Notes: a model not told the origin generated them from the letters alone. A stretch of 64,000 nt of DNA from Phyllostachys edulis (GCA_036346405.1 CM070562.1:99226284-99290283), one strand, 5' to 3'. Shown: positions 1 to 11,942, counted from the stretch's first letter. A program made the numbers and translations.

Positions 1-1800
1 ATATAACGACAATCTAGATATTCTTTAACCTCGTTAACACTAGACGTCCCAGGATCACATGGCGCATCTTTGCCTTTCCTAACCTTCTTGAGGTATATCT
101 TTGCACAATCCTGGCCTTTAATAACGTACTTAAAAAGATACTTTAGCACACATGTTTTATTACAACATTCAACGTTTATATGTGCTGAGTATTTTTTGAG
201 GAGAAACAAATTATATGGAACCACCTATCTGTTGTCTAGACGAACATTTCCTTTAATGACAAAACGACCATTATCAGGGCGTCTATAAAGAGCGAAGCCA
301 TCTTTGTCGATGGTTGTTTCGTTTCGAAAGGACTTTGGATTAAACGTTGAACAAGAATTGTCTTTCATATAGGGACATCTATCGTTTATGGCACAACAAG
401 GACCGTGCATCATATGCTCTTAAACCAAAGCATATCCTAAAGGATCAACGACTGGATCAGGTATCTCAGCGCTTACAAAAGAATCAATAAGGATCGATGT
501 TGGCTCATTATTATCTCTAGTTAGCCAAACAACGATGTGAGTGTGGAAGACCACGTTTCTAAGACCACATTTGTGGAATTCTATAGCGTGGAGCACTATA
601 AGAACAAAGAAAACACACAGGTTAGAATAAAGATGGCTATGAATAAATGATATGTAGGTAACAAAAATGCGCGGGACGAAGAGAGGAAGGCAGACTGTAC
701 ATGTATAAACATATACATGCATCAACAGGACCGAACGCGGTACCATCCTTGATATCCTCGAGAAGCTCCTCTAATTTTATATTGCAGACCCTATCAATAA
801 TGTCAGCTCTATCAGTTCTAGGCTCGAACTGCAAAGCATCAAAAATCTCGGGCCACTTAGAATTGCACGTGAAAGTAATAAATAAATTGGGGGGACCATA
901 CACCCCACATATAGCAATAGCATCATGATAGTTCTGTATCATGTAATGTCGACCACCAGTATGACTTGTAGGTAGCACTATATGTTTCCCAACCTCGATA
1001 TTGTCTACAGATCTGGCTGCAACAGCGTCGACCACACCCTGTAAGCTCTCCACTCTTAATTTGTCCTGGTGATCTAGTATGTACTGAAGCCTACACTCAT
1101 CGATACACACATGAGCATCTACTTTTATCTGGGATGACAATCGGCCACAATTTAGGTAAGGATTTGGTTGGTTTTTTCTATAGTGGAAGTAATATCGGAA
1201 GTAGTCTTGCATCGTAACCTTGGAGCGAACCCCTCGGTTGGTAGGATCAACACCGATATAAGGCACACCGACCTGAAAGCCACGTCCATAGTATGAGAAC
1301 ATCAATGGGTAATATAGAGCCACGAACGTCGGGTGCAAAGGAGATATTCGATGCAAATCCTCAGATCTATTATGTACGATAATATCTCGCTTATAGGTCT
1401 CCAAAGAAAAATCGCCAACAACCAGTAGCGCGAGCTCGTCGCTGCTAGGTAGATTATATTGCACTAGATCACCTGATCTAGCTCCGACAATTCTAATACA
1501 GACATAATCACCACCTGATTGTCGCAAACGGTCTCTTGCAAGGTGAAATTGTCTAACTAATGGGTTGTGCTCATCAAGCATGCGCATAAGAGCCAAAACT
1601 ACGCACGGATCTAAACGACCCTCGGTATTTTCGGATGAATCTAGCGCACGTATCCTATTGTCAACCTCGTTGTCGGTATCGTATATGTAAAGCTCAATAA
1701 ATCTAGGAGCAATCTCACCATGAGGAACTAAAGAACCAATGCGATAATGCACCTGGCCACAAATGCTGAATACATATGGCCATCCATAGGTATTGACCAA
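1..1800 (-). pseudogene. Helitron Rep/helicase gene, N-terminal part, decayed and cut by window edge
   Basis: The gene reads leftward. The frame from 1800 down to about 730 carries the Helitron-like N-terminal domain, including FITFTCNSKWPEI near 880-840. The HUH nuclease motif follows at about 540 (HTHIVVWL), then MMHGPCC near 410-390, and a segment near 130 reading KYLFKYVIKG that matches the third Rep motif. The frame changes between about 730 and 600, which could be an intron or a small duplication because two versions of the KRGLP/HTH segment overlap there. A TAA interrupts the frame at 420-422, just before the MMHGPC motif. In this family Rep nicks and rolls out a single strand for rolling-circle transposition, and a SF1 helicase domain lies further C-terminal, here beyond position 1. 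With a stop and a frame change this copy is probably not functional. The Helitron ends were not identified. Confidence 0.85.
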
Positions 1801-4590
1801 TCAATCTATCTTAGCGCCCATAGAAGTGAAAGTGAACAAGCAGTTGTATTGACGTATTTTTCGCAAAAAATTCTTACACCGAGAATCACCATTGAATCTC
1901 AAAAGTTCAGATAGAAACAGGGAGGCTGCCTGAAAGCTGACAACGAAACCTTACCACCTCTACAACAATTGTTGTATGCAAACCCCTGAGATCTGATGGA
2001 TGTCTATTTTTTCGCGCGTTTATGAAACCAAAAGACTATGCTACAGTGAGCACATTCATAATCTGGAGGTCTGTAGTATGACCTACCTGGGTAAGAGGTT
2101 GTTGCCTAGGATAGACAAGAACAAAGAATAGAATAAGCAAACAAATGAGCCAAGGACAAAGAAAGGAGATAGAAACCCAAACTTTTAAAAAGAGCACACT
2201 GCAAAAGGCGAAAGCAGATGAACAAATATATGAATAGACATATACAAAAATACCCTTGAGAGCGTCAATGTACTCTGAAGGAAAGTGAAGTGAATCAACT
2301 GTTAACGCATGATCAATCGAAGGACCTAGTTCAACAGTAGTGGGGAAAGATCATGAACAATTTGTGAGGAAGCTAGAGAGCACATCTTGACCAAAACAGA
2401 TTGAGGAGAAAGAGTAAAGACATATCAAAACTAATCTAGTAGGGGCGTAATGAAGCATAGAGAGAGAAACGTAGGTATGCCCTTGATTGAACCATGTGCT
2501 GCTGAGCGAGAATCTTTTGATGCTTTTCTCTTCTTTTTTTGCGTTGGCTGCAGAGACGTGGGGGACACACGATGCCTCCTAAATAGATAAAGAAAGCGCG
2601 AACATCCTAACATAAGTGGGCACAAGGAAAAAGATGTCAAAGGAAAAGTAGTTAGGGAGACATACGCGACCTTACACGAGACACACCACTCTGGGACATG
2701 GCTACACCGGCACCACATGAAGAAAAGCGAATTAGGACGAAGGAATACTAATCTAGAGAAACACTACGGCACACCATACATACGAATAGAATAGGAATCT
2801 GGTACTACCAGCAAAAAGCGATCACAGGAACGGAGGCAGCGAAGGAGAAGAGGTATGAACAGAAGCCCTGAAAGTGACAAACACACATAAACCAGGCAGA
2901 TCACATAGAGAAGAAAGGGCCGAGTATAGAAGGAAAGAAAAAGAAAACACGAAAGACATCTTAAAGGGCAGCGCACAAAGCTCCGTACTGCAATAGCCAA
3001 GACGTATGTCGTAAAAGAGACAAATGTTGGAGGCATGAACTTCAGACATAGAGCAGCGCAGCATGCAGAAGGCATCTTCATCAGAGAAACAAAGACCACC
3101 AGACCAAACCCAGAAAAAGGCACACAACATGGCGCAAAAAAGAGTAAAGAAATCAAATATAAACGGACCACATGACCGATATATGAAAACACCTAAACTT
3201 TAAATACTAAATACAAGCAACGACCAGGGCAGAGTAACATGGGACCTCAAATCGCACATATGTGCACGCATATCGACACATGATTAGAACAGTAAGCAAG
3301 AGCAAAAACAAGCAAGCAATGCACAAACACATAAATGAGACAATCTAGGATGTACATAACAGATATATGAAACAAGATTAGCAGTCAAAAAAAAATGTAA
3401 CACAATATGACCGACAAGGCAGGCACAAAGCAATAGAAGGAAACATCCGAGGAAAAATAGCTTACACCAATGCTCAAGTACGTAAATGTAACTATCTAGG
3501 ATATATAGAACAGATGTATGAAACAACATTAGCAGGCAAACAAAGGCTAACACAATATTAGAGACAAGGCAGGCACAAAACAATATAAGGAAACATCTGA
3601 GTAAAAGTAACTTACACTGTTAAGGATCGATACCCGGAGGAAGCAGGAAGGCAATAGTAACACCTACGAAAACAAGACGAAGCAGACATGTAAGAGAGAG
3701 CAGACGGCGAAATATAACTGGATAGCACTACAGGAAAGAAGATGGAGCATCAGATCGAAGAGCGAAGTAACCAAGAAAAATATGCAAAACCGAAGAGCGC
3801 AGACAGAAGCAGTTGCAAAATCGGAGAAACAAATCAACCGACCGAAGAGGAACAACAGAACCAAACCAAAGTCAACTGAAGAAAAGGGAGAAAACATAGA
3901 GCGGCAGAACGGCAAGGGAAAAAGGAAACACAAGAACAAGCATTCTCGACAAGAGACAAATGCACAAAAGAGAAACAAGGAAGCAAGCCAAATAGTAGTC
4001 GAAGAAAGGGGGCTATACTAAACCCCCAAAAAAGGACAAAAAAGGGTAAAAGCGAAGAAAAGGAAGCAAGGTACCAACAAATCAGCCCCAACGACAACAC
4101 GCTAGCAATGCTATGGAAGAATATGCCTTAATCGAACCCCCCAAAAAGGGTAAAAAAAACAGAGGAAGTCGAAGAATGGGAGAACACCCCCCAACAACAG
4201 CCGAGCGAAGAGAGGGTCAAAAAAGCAACTAAGAAATAAAAAGAAGGAAGAAAGCAATAGATACTATGCTGCCAGTAGCAGGCGCCAACTAAAGAGGAGG
4301 GCGCACAGACCAGGTAAGATCAAACCGAAACAAAAAACTAGCAAAGAGTGAAGGCAAAAAGGGAACCAATAAAACGAGGAAGAAACAGAAAACAACACGA
4401 CCGCAGTGAGCATTGACTCAAGAGAAGGAGCACAGATCATGTAAGATCAACCCCAACAAATAACCAACAACAAACGAACAAAACGTGATGCAGAAACACG
4501 CTAAAATCCAACCGCAAAAGAGAAAAGGGGAGAGGAATAGGCAACATGATACCACGATAGCATGGTAATAGAAGAAGGAAAAACATGGAT
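1801..4590. other. purine-rich non-coding stretch, no gene recognised
   Basis: The plus strand is dominated by A and G runs, most strongly from about 2100 and especially 3600-4590. On the minus strand it is therefore pyrimidine-rich and yields long Phe/Leu/Cys/Ser-rich open frames that have no family motif and no codon-like character. It lies directly upstream of the leftward Helitron gene, so it may be the leader or 5' part of that element. That is inference from position only. Confidence 0.5.
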
Positions 4591-4604
4591 CTAATCGCTC
4601 AAGC

Positions 4605-5210
4605 ATAGATCCACAGAGGGATCAGGCCTCCCCATAAGGGTAAAAAATCAAGAGCAAGAAGAACACGGTAGCACAATAACAGAAGCAGAAGAAACGTGAC
4701 AGATCCACAGAGGAATCCGGCCTCCCCATAAGGGTAAAAAAACAGGCGCAACAAGAAGACGCCAGTAGAACAACAGGAGCAGGAAAAAAACGAATCTAAC
4801 CAAACAAACCTAGATCCACGAAGAAACACGCCCTCCCAATAAGGAAGAAAAATCAAATGCAACAAGAACAAACAAAGAACACAATAGGAGCATAAAAAAC
4901 CAAAGGAAGAGAACGGGCCAAGAAGAGCGCCGACAACCAGAAGGGAAGAGCGAGACGAGCGACGAAAGCAAGAATGAGACGGGAGAGATGAAACGACCAA
5001 GGAAGATGAACCGGGTGGTACGACAACACAACAAAAAAGCATGAAAACGTGAATCTAACCGAACAAACCTAGATCCACAAAGGGATCTGGCCTCCCCATA
5101 CGAAAGAAAAATAAAGCGCAACAAGACGAAACAAAGAATACAATAGGGGTAGGAAAAACCGAAGGAAGAGAACGGGCCAAGAAGAGCGCCGACAACTAGA
5201 AGGGAATAGT
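4605..5210. repeat. degenerate direct repeats in the purine-rich stretch
   Basis: The phrase AGATCCAC followed by a G/A-rich block and CCTCCC occurs at about 4606, 4701, 4812 and 5071. Around the last two copies the similarity extends much further: about 160 bp at 4791-4950 is repeated at 5050-5210, including GGAAGAGAACGGGCCAAGAA and GAGCGCCGACAAC. The repeat offset is about 260 bp. Its origin is unknown; it may belong to the Helitron 5' region. Confidence 0.7.
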
Positions 5211-5220
5211 GAGGGCGGGG

Positions 5221-5552
5221 GTTGTCTGTCAACCTCGCTTTATTTTGTTTCACCTCGGCGATTTGGCGATTCGTTGTCTCGCTGTCTCTGCAACTTACGG
5301 CCTTGTTTTGTTGCGGGCCTAGATATGCACGGATTAGTAACTAGCCTATTCTATAGCGGATAGCCGCATGCACGTGTCACTGGTTAGTTGGTCGTATAAA
5401 ATACTACAATACACTACATGAAAGCTGTTTTATTTCTATGGGGCTTTAGTAAGGTTTATTAGTGCAAAGAGGCAGATTATGGCTGAGAAGTATAACATAA
5501 AGCTGAGTATGTTCCGGGTGCTGGAGTGTGAGCCTGTCAAGATCTAGGTTCA
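5221..5552. other. intergenic, nothing recognised
   Basis: The purine bias ends abruptly near 5215. No coding frame, RNA gene or repeat end could be supported between there and the MITE at 5553. Confidence 0.4.
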
Positions 5553-6144
5553 GGGCTTGTTTGGTTCAGTGCCAATCTGAGACAAACCAAAATTTTGATA
5601 ATACCCTGAAAATTTGGTTAGCGTTTGGTTCGGTTCCAACATTTGGCGTCGCCCACGAAATTTTGGTAATACCAAATTTTTCTTCAGGTGAGCCAGGCAT
5701 CTTTCGGGGCAAAAACGGGTGCTAAGTTTTGGTTTGGTAGCCTGCATGCACTCGGACACGTGTCATCAAGTGATTGCATGTGGATAGTGCATTAATTGTT
5801 GGCTTAGTTTGATTTACAAGTTGGAAATGATCATATTTCCTAAACCGAGTATCCGATTTGTGATCCGTTTGAACTGTTATGTTTCTTGTCATTTTATCAA
5901 CAAAACAAGACACATGTTGATATATTTTGGGGCAACAAAAAAATAGATATCATACAGGACCCACGTGTCATACTCACCATTTTAGTATGGTTGCAATCCA
6001 AACACATCAATTTCGGCATTGCTCACGAATTGGTATGGCTATGATCCAAATACTAATTTTTTTACCCAAGTTTTAGTATTGCCTAGGTTTTAGCATTATC
6101 AAAATTTTGATATAACTATCCAAAGTGTTAAACCAAACAGGCCC
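5553..6144. mobile_element. Tourist/Harbinger-like MITE, 592 bp
   Basis: The element starts GGGCTTGTTTGGTT and ends AACCAAACAGGCCC, terminal inverted repeats with one mismatch over 14 bp. Inside each end is a second shared block around CAAAATTTTGATAAT. It is flanked by the triplet TCA at 5550-5552 and 6145-6147, a 3-bp target duplication close to the TTA/TAA preferred by PIF/Harbinger elements. There is no transposase frame, so it would depend on an autonomous relative. Confidence 0.75.
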
Positions 6145-7267
6145 TCAATTTACACGACACACCCTCGCAGTTGTGCAAACACTCTATTTTTAAACAAAAA
6201 AAAAATATACAAAAAAACACTCTTATCTTTTAAAAAAAATACCCACAAACTCGTAGTAAGGTCTAATATGATCTACTCACATTGTCGGTTCAGGACTTCA
6301 GGTACACTGCACATAAACAGTGGAGCACCTCTTCAGCTAAATCTTTCCCAAAAGCACCTAGCTAGACCAGCCTTATTCTTCAGTGCTCATCATCAACATG
6401 TCGACTTGTACGTGACCGTTCTACCCTGCCCAACCCCGGTGCCTTTTATAACAGCACCGTGTGTGCGCGGGTTGGAGCCTTTTATAACAGCACCGTGTGT
6501 GCGTGCGCGCAGACATCACCCTGGCCTAGCACCACTACCAGCTCTTCCCAAAAGATTTTGCCTCGTTTTCCGCAGGTCCGTACCGCCTACACCTCCTGTC
6601 ATCCTAAATAGGTAACCACATGGGTCCAACCTCTTGCCAGATGATCCAGATTGTCTGCGATACTACATAGAGTACAGTAATATGAGTTGCTATAGTGATT
6701 ACGTAGTACAACATTTTCTTTGCTGCAGCACATTGTCCGGGTTTATTACGCGAAGAACTGTACTGTAGCACTAGTCTGAACTATTAGATTTTGATTGAAC
6801 TATTGGGAGACACTTCTAATGTAGAATCTTATTTATCCTCTGTATTTACCCTTTAATGCAGATGATCCGAATCCTCCTCCACAGAGCTAGACACACACCG
6901 TGATTCTTGTCCTCAGCTAGGGCAATGAGAGCTCCGACGGTGATAGGACGCGTGATCGGGCGATCCAACGGCTGAAGATTCTGTGTCCGGGTCGGTGGCT
7001 TTGAGGGCAGGATAGGTGCGGCTGATGGGAGCTGCCGGACACGAATCTCTCCGTCGTATACGAAAAGAAAGAAACCAATCTTTGTGTAGGCCAATGGGTC
7101 TTTGCCTTTTACATGTTTTCCTCATTGACATTATTGATCAGGGTAGGTCACTGACAGCGTTGTTCTCCTGAGTCCGGAGACTGGTTAAGAAGAGCAGTAA
7201 ACCAGGTCTAATCCAGTCAAAATCGCCCACTTTAATCTGTGCTGGTCCCAGTCGGTCTGACCACTTA
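6145..7267. other. intergenic, only a short direct repeat seen
   Basis: Apart from the 26-bp repeat at 6442-6503 there is no recognisable gene. Short open frames here have no family motif. Confidence 0.4.
6442..6503 (+). repeat. 26-bp direct repeat, 36-bp period
   Basis: A 26-bp block beginning CCTTTTATAACAGCACCGTG occurs at 6442-6467 and again at 6478-6503, followed by GTGCG-rich sequence. Each copy includes a TATA-like TTTATAA, but no gene follows that would make it a promoter. Confidence 0.8.
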
Positions 7268-7589
7268 GGGCATGTATGGGTGACATCAGCAATCTATAAT
7301 CTTTGCCACGTAAAATTTTTAATAACGTGAATGAGAGAGAACAAGAGAGAGAATGAAACCGTCTAGCATGCAATAAACAGTCTATAAAACCCTTATAGAC
7401 AATACAAAACACCATTGTATGAGTTATTGTCTATAACAAATATTTTTTCCAAGCAAAAACTAAAAGATTGTGGAATCTCATATAGACAACTTAACAGACA
7501 ACTTATTATATGAGCCGTCTTTAGTGCTGTCTATAGGTGACCTGGATGGCTGATATAGATACCCACTGTCTATACCATTGTATATGCCC
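7268..7589 (+). mobile_element. Tourist-like MITE, copy A (diverged)
   Basis: It starts GGGCATGTATGGGTGA and ends CCATTGTATATGCCC, an imperfect inverted repeat. It is flanked by TTA at 7265-7267 and TTA at 7590-7592. The interior shows the family pattern: a GAGAGAGAA-rich block near the left end and several TCTATA-type segments near the right. The right TTA is also the left TTA of copy B. Confidence 0.75.
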
Positions 7590-7592
7590 TTA

Positions 7593-7877
7593 GAGCATGT
7601 ACAATGAGCTGATGTCAGCTGTCTATAACTGTTGTCACGTAGGATTTTTGTTGACGTAGATGAAAGAGAATGAAGAGAGAAAGATGATGTCTACAATCCG
7701 TGATGACTATAGCACAAGAAACAAGAAAAGCATTAAAAGATTGTGTGTTCTATAAAGACAACTAAAAAGACAAAGATCCGTCTATACTATTGTATGAAAT
7801 TTGTCTTTAAGATCGCTTCATCAAGTGACATGGATAGCTGTTATAGACAGCAGCTATCTATACCATTGTACATACCT
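7593..7877 (+). mobile_element. Tourist-like MITE, copy B
   Basis: It starts GAGCATGTACAATG and ends CATTGTACATACCT, flanked by TTA at 7590-7592 and 7878-7880. The interior has GATGAAAGAGAATGAAGAGA and GCTGTTATAGACAGCAGC. It is clearly the same family as copy C at 9039-9320, which lies in the opposite orientation. There is no coding capacity. Confidence 0.85.
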
Positions 7878-7880
7878 TTA

Positions 7881-9035
7881 GCGCCATTATCCAACTGTAG
7901 CCATTGTTTTCCGGATTGTGATATTACGGAGTATTGCACTAGAAGAAATGATTGCAGGAGTTTATATTACCTTACTTCATGCCTGATGACGGCACCATAG
8001 GTGTTTTGTTTTATCTGGTTGGATTGCCTCGATCTTTGATATGTCTGTTTTCTACCGGCCGGAAAGGTGAATTATTCGTAAAAGCAAAGGAAACCAAGTA
8101 AAACCAGACGACCATCTTCTTTTCCTCTGATCATGACATTCTTTTGCAAGGTTTCCCTTCAATCTTGTGTTCAAGATCCAACGAGAGCACGGGGATAAGA
8201 TTTCCCTGTCTTCCAAAGATGACGGCCTCATAACCAGGTGAAATTGTATGTTACATTTTACCGGTAGTCTATGGTGATAGTATAAATTAAATCTGATTAT
8301 TGATATCTTAGAACAATACAAGCTTTCTTTTTTTCTTTTTCTTGACTAATGTTTTCAAAGGCATCATTATTTTTCATAGTTTTAACTTAAATTAAGTCCC
8401 AACATCATCCACAAATTCTCAATCTCACGCTGCCACCGCACTTCACATGAAAAGAAATTACGATTTTTTTCCACCGCCGCCATCAACGAGAAGAACAGAT
8501 GAATTAATCGATTCCATTAATGTTGGACATCTTGAGGTCGACGGTAGTCATGACCTCGCTGTTTTTGTTGGAGCCGAACGATTTGGTCGTCGCGCAGGCC
8601 GCGTAGTCGTCAGCGCTCATCAAATTATGTTGCTAATCAATCTCTTAACTATCATGTGCTAGCTTTGAGGCCATGCATGGATGCCAGATATAACTTTGTC
8701 GAGGCTGCAACTGACGTCGAAGAATTTGGCGTCAACTTGCCGCCTGCGAGCTGAGCGATTTGGCTGCCGCCTTCTCACCACGGGTTAGGGCTGCGAGAGC
8801 TGGGAAGTGATGGCTGTGGTATTATGGACTTTTTCAATTAGAATTCAAAATATTAGTCTTGTATCATATGATTCTACATGAGTAATTACATTTCTACTTT
8901 TTTTAGATTCTACTACTCATACCATCGAATATAGTATAATTAAATTCTAACTAATCCAACCCGCTGGATAAAAAAGAATAAACTTTGCATATTAAATTAA
9001 TTGTATCGTAAAAAGAGCTCTAGCCAGGATAGACC
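7881..9035. other. intergenic between MITEs
   Basis: No gene is recognised. A plus-strand frame at 8447-8662 (71 codons, proline run near its start) has no motif I can name and no supporting signals. Confidence 0.4.
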
Positions 9036-9038
9036 TAA

Positions 9039-9320
9039 GGGCATATATAATGGTATAGACAGCTGTTGTCTATAACAGTTATCCATATCACTTGTAGACA
9101 ACACTAAAGATAGCTCATACAATGGTATAGACGGCTGCTGTCTTTTTAGTTGTCTTTATAGAACACACAATCTTTTAATGTTTTTTTGTTTCTTGTGCTA
9201 TAGTCGATTCAGGATTGTAGACAACATCTTTCTCTCTCTTCATTCTCTTTCATCCACATCAGCAAAAATTCTACGTGACAATAGTTATAAACGACTGACG
9301 TAAGCTCATTGTATATGCTC
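9039..9320 (-). mobile_element. Tourist-like MITE, copy C (inverted relative to B)
   Basis: It starts GGGCATATATAATGG and ends CATTGTATATGCTC, with TAA at 9036-9038 and 9321-9323 as the target duplication. Reverse-complemented, it follows copy B almost block for block, including the GAGA-rich segment and the 'agacagcagc' segment. TAA here and TTA at A/B fit Harbinger-type insertion. Confidence 0.85.
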
Positions 9321-9323
9321 TAA

Positions 9324-11330
9324 GCCATTGAATGAGTCCAGAATGAAGTGGATTGCGCTAGGTACGAAATGATATTAATAGCGTCTGGAACCTCAAATAG
9401 AATCCAATCGAATTTGACCTCTCCCGTAACTCCCGGAGCCTTAACTCTCTTTTGGATAGCCATTCTCCCTGGCTCCAATTGAATCCTGGGATGGCCATTA
9501 GACTCTTTATTCCGCAGGGGAAGTGAAGACCGCATATTTTCAGCCAAGAGCTCAGTGCATGGTTTGTGTCAACGGCCTAGTAAATTTCAGATGATGAATT
9601 GCTTGACTGATCTACTGCACCTCTTTTTATTTATTTATTTACACTAGCATAATACAATACACCTCCATATCCTGAACTCAAGGAGCTTGTACCTGGAGCC
9701 AACAAAATATCTCAATGTTAAACTATGTCCAAGCGATTTGAAATTTGGAAATCCAACAGCGTATCATAGCTATCTCAAGCAACTATTAGCACATGTATCG
9801 TATGAACCGCTAAGAATGTGACAACATGCAGTATTAATACCGGCAAATTATAAGCGTGCAAGATTACCTCAAAGGAACTGTATTACTGTATGCCTAGACC
9901 GCATGTCAGCTCATCCTGAGGTCTTTGGCAGCAAATATATCTCTTCTGAAGAAAGGAGCCATGAAAGTAACATCAGATAATAAACATAATTTCTTTATTG
10001 AGTTGCTAGATGTAAAGTATACGTGCCAACTCTCCATCAAGTAAAAATAAATACATAGAAGAGCAGGATTGTTCTGAAAGACTTCCATAATCACTGAGGA
10101 GTAAAGAATGTGGGAGAGTTGTATACTAGTATGTATGTTTTATAAGGTAGAATCCTGACACCAAGCAACTTCAGAGGGTAGCTATTTAAAAATTGATCCA
10201 GATCCTACATTCGGTTCAATTGGTATCTGTTGGTTGTTTGTTCAGGACTTCTGATGAAATCAACATCATGGATCAAGCCAGTTAGGAATGTCTGAAAGAC
10301 TATGCTCCTGAATGCCTTTTTTGAAGGAAAAACAGTAGGGGAGAGCCCTACTGCTATAATATATTAAAAATGCTCCTGAACACCTGACAAAACCAATGTT
10401 TGTTCCTAGGAACAAAATGTCAGATTGTAGGCTATCGGAAATTTTAGTTTAAAGAACTCAACAGACAAGTCAATAAAAAACGATGAAACAACTAGAAAAA
10501 TCGAAATATTTCAGAGGTGTGGCACGCTAGCTAGTGGATATGTTTTTTCAGTTGATGAGAAAATTAGTGTCAAGTTGCCAACTTCAGAAGTGCATGTGCT
10601 CTTTATCCAAGCAAAATTCCACTGGGGGCCACAGTAGTGGCCATAAGACACCAACCTTAGTACCTGCGTCTTTTTTTCCTTTTCTGAAAGATACTCCCAT
10701 GGCTGGAGCTCTACCAGAAAATGATAGCAGCTGTTGCAGAATAAACCAAACATCCTCAGGACAGCCGCTTTCAGCATCATCTTGCCACACTGTTCTCCTT
10801 CAGAAAATTGATTGAAACCCCAGAAAGCCAGAACTAGATCATGCATGTTCAAATACAACTCTCTGCTGAAAATGATAACTTGATGATGTATCATACTCAG
10901 TAGAGTATCCGATCCATGATACAGTATTGCTCTTTCAAGCCACACACCTTAACTTTACAGCCCATCTCCCTTCCACAATTCACCACAAATGCCTGTCACT
11001 GTTAGCCAACCACCATCTCTTTAAATGGCTTGAGCACCTGGTGCTAGTGTTACTGAGGGCCCTGCACCGCATGGGCGCATGGCCTTTTGTTTGATCGCAA
11101 ATGGACAGTTTTGGTGGGGGGTCATCCTTTTGGAAGCACACTGGGACCAATACATTTAGAAAAGCCGGCACAATAATAAAGCATTACATGATGTCCATCA
11201 AGACCTTTAGTAATCTCAGTCTCATGTATGTCCAAGCTCTGTTGCTGTCCCTGGCTTCTGTACATCCAAGAAGCGCAAAAAAAGCAATTTGAAAATTGCA
11301 GATTCGGGTCCTGTACATTTCCATAATCCT
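9324..11330. other. intergenic upstream of the bZIP gene; unrecognised open frames only
   Basis: Two minus-strand frames stand out, 9320-9547 and 10511-10945, but I recognise no family in either and there is no intron structure to join them. The segment 11240-11337 immediately left of the TATA box would contain the bZIP core promoter. Confidence 0.35.
10511..10945 (-). CDS. unrecognised 144-codon open frame
   Basis: The open frame begins MWLERAILYHG and contains a Trp/Cys-rich middle part. I cannot name a domain. A second minus-strand frame overlaps it at 10584-10790, which weakens the case for either. It could be a remnant of a gene or chance. It lies divergently upstream of the bZIP gene. 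Confidence 0.15.
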   Translation of the reverse strand: MWLERAILYHGSDTLLSMIHHQVIIFSRELYLNMHDLVLAFWGFNQFSEGEQCGKMMLKAAVLRMFGLFCNSCYHFLVELQPWEYLSEKEKKTQVLRLVSYGHYCGPQWNFAWIKSTCTSEVGNLTLIFSSTEKTYPLASVPHL

Positions 11331-11337
11331 TGCATAC

Positions 11338-11344
11338 TATAAAT
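11338..11344 (+). promoter_or_regulatory. TATA box of the bZIP gene
   Basis: TATAAAT sits 68-74 bp upstream of the bZIP start codon, so transcription would begin near 11370 and leave a leader of roughly 40 nt. That is too short for the sucrose-control upstream ORF typical of class S1 bZIP mRNAs. Confidence 0.6.
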
Positions 11345-11411
11345 CCAACCCACTACCCGCTTGTTTTCTTTCACAAGCCTCTCCTCCCTCCATTTCATAG
11401 CTCGAGTGAGC

Positions 11412-11942
11412 ATGTACTCTGCTGAGATTGCTAGCGTTCCATACTTGTCGGCTGCAAGTGCAGCTTCTTTCAAACCTCATTACCATGTAGCTACGAATGA
11501 CTTCCTCTTCCAGTATAACAGCCTTCTGGTGCCTCAAGCTACATCCTACCAACATGTTGCCCACCTGGTCCATGAAACTAGTCTTCCAGTTGGAAACAAA
11601 TCCAATTCAGATGAGTCAGAAGACTATCAACGCAGCCTTGCAGAAGAGCGCAGGAAGAGAAGGATGATATCCAATAGGGAGTCTGCCCGGCGATCACGCA
11701 TGAGGAAGCAGAAGCAGTTGAGTGAGCTCTGGGCGCAGGTTGTCCACCTCCGCAGCACCAATCGTCAACTCCTTGATCAGCTGAACCATGTCATCAGGGA
11801 CTGTGATCACATTCTCCATGAAAACTCTCAGCTGAGAGACGAGAAAGCCAAACTGCAGAAGCAGCTTGAGAAGCTCCCTGTAGAGAACACAGAGAGTAGC
11901 ATCATGGGTCCTGACACGAGGTGTCCAGGATTACAAGATTAG
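11412..11942 (+). CDS. bZIP transcription factor, group S-like, intronless, 176 aa
   Basis: This is an intact single-exon gene for a sequence-specific DNA-binding protein acting as a dimer in the nucleus. The basic region spans residues 80-100 with NRESARRSR; Asn88 and Arg96 have the invariant spacing of seven residues, and Leu106 follows nine residues later. Heptad positions 106, 113, 120, 127 (Val), 134 (Ile), 141, 148 and 155 form a long zipper. Group S bZIPs are small and intronless and bind ACGT-core sites, often as heterodimers with group C. The start is the first ATG after the TATA box at 11338; the frame is open slightly further upstream but has no ATG there. The acidic Ser/Asp/Glu patch before the basic region (SDESEDYQ) may be phosphorylated, which is inference. 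The nearest remembered Arabidopsis relatives are the bZIP42/43 type. No defect is seen. Confidence 0.93.
   Translation: MYSAEIASVPYLSAASAASFKPHYHVATNDFLFQYNSLLVPQATSYQHVAHLVHETSLPVGNKSNSDESEDYQRSLAEERRKRRMISNRESARRSRMRKQKQLSELWAQVVHLRSTNRQLLDQLNHVIRDCDHILHENSQLRDEKAKLQKQLEKLPVENTESSIMGPDTRCPGLQD

Noticed and set aside
2764..5253. Several minus-strand frames of 60-147 codons rich in Phe, Leu, Cys and Ser, resembling membrane proteins
   Set aside because: They are the complement of purine-rich low-complexity DNA, overlap each other in different frames and show no family motif.
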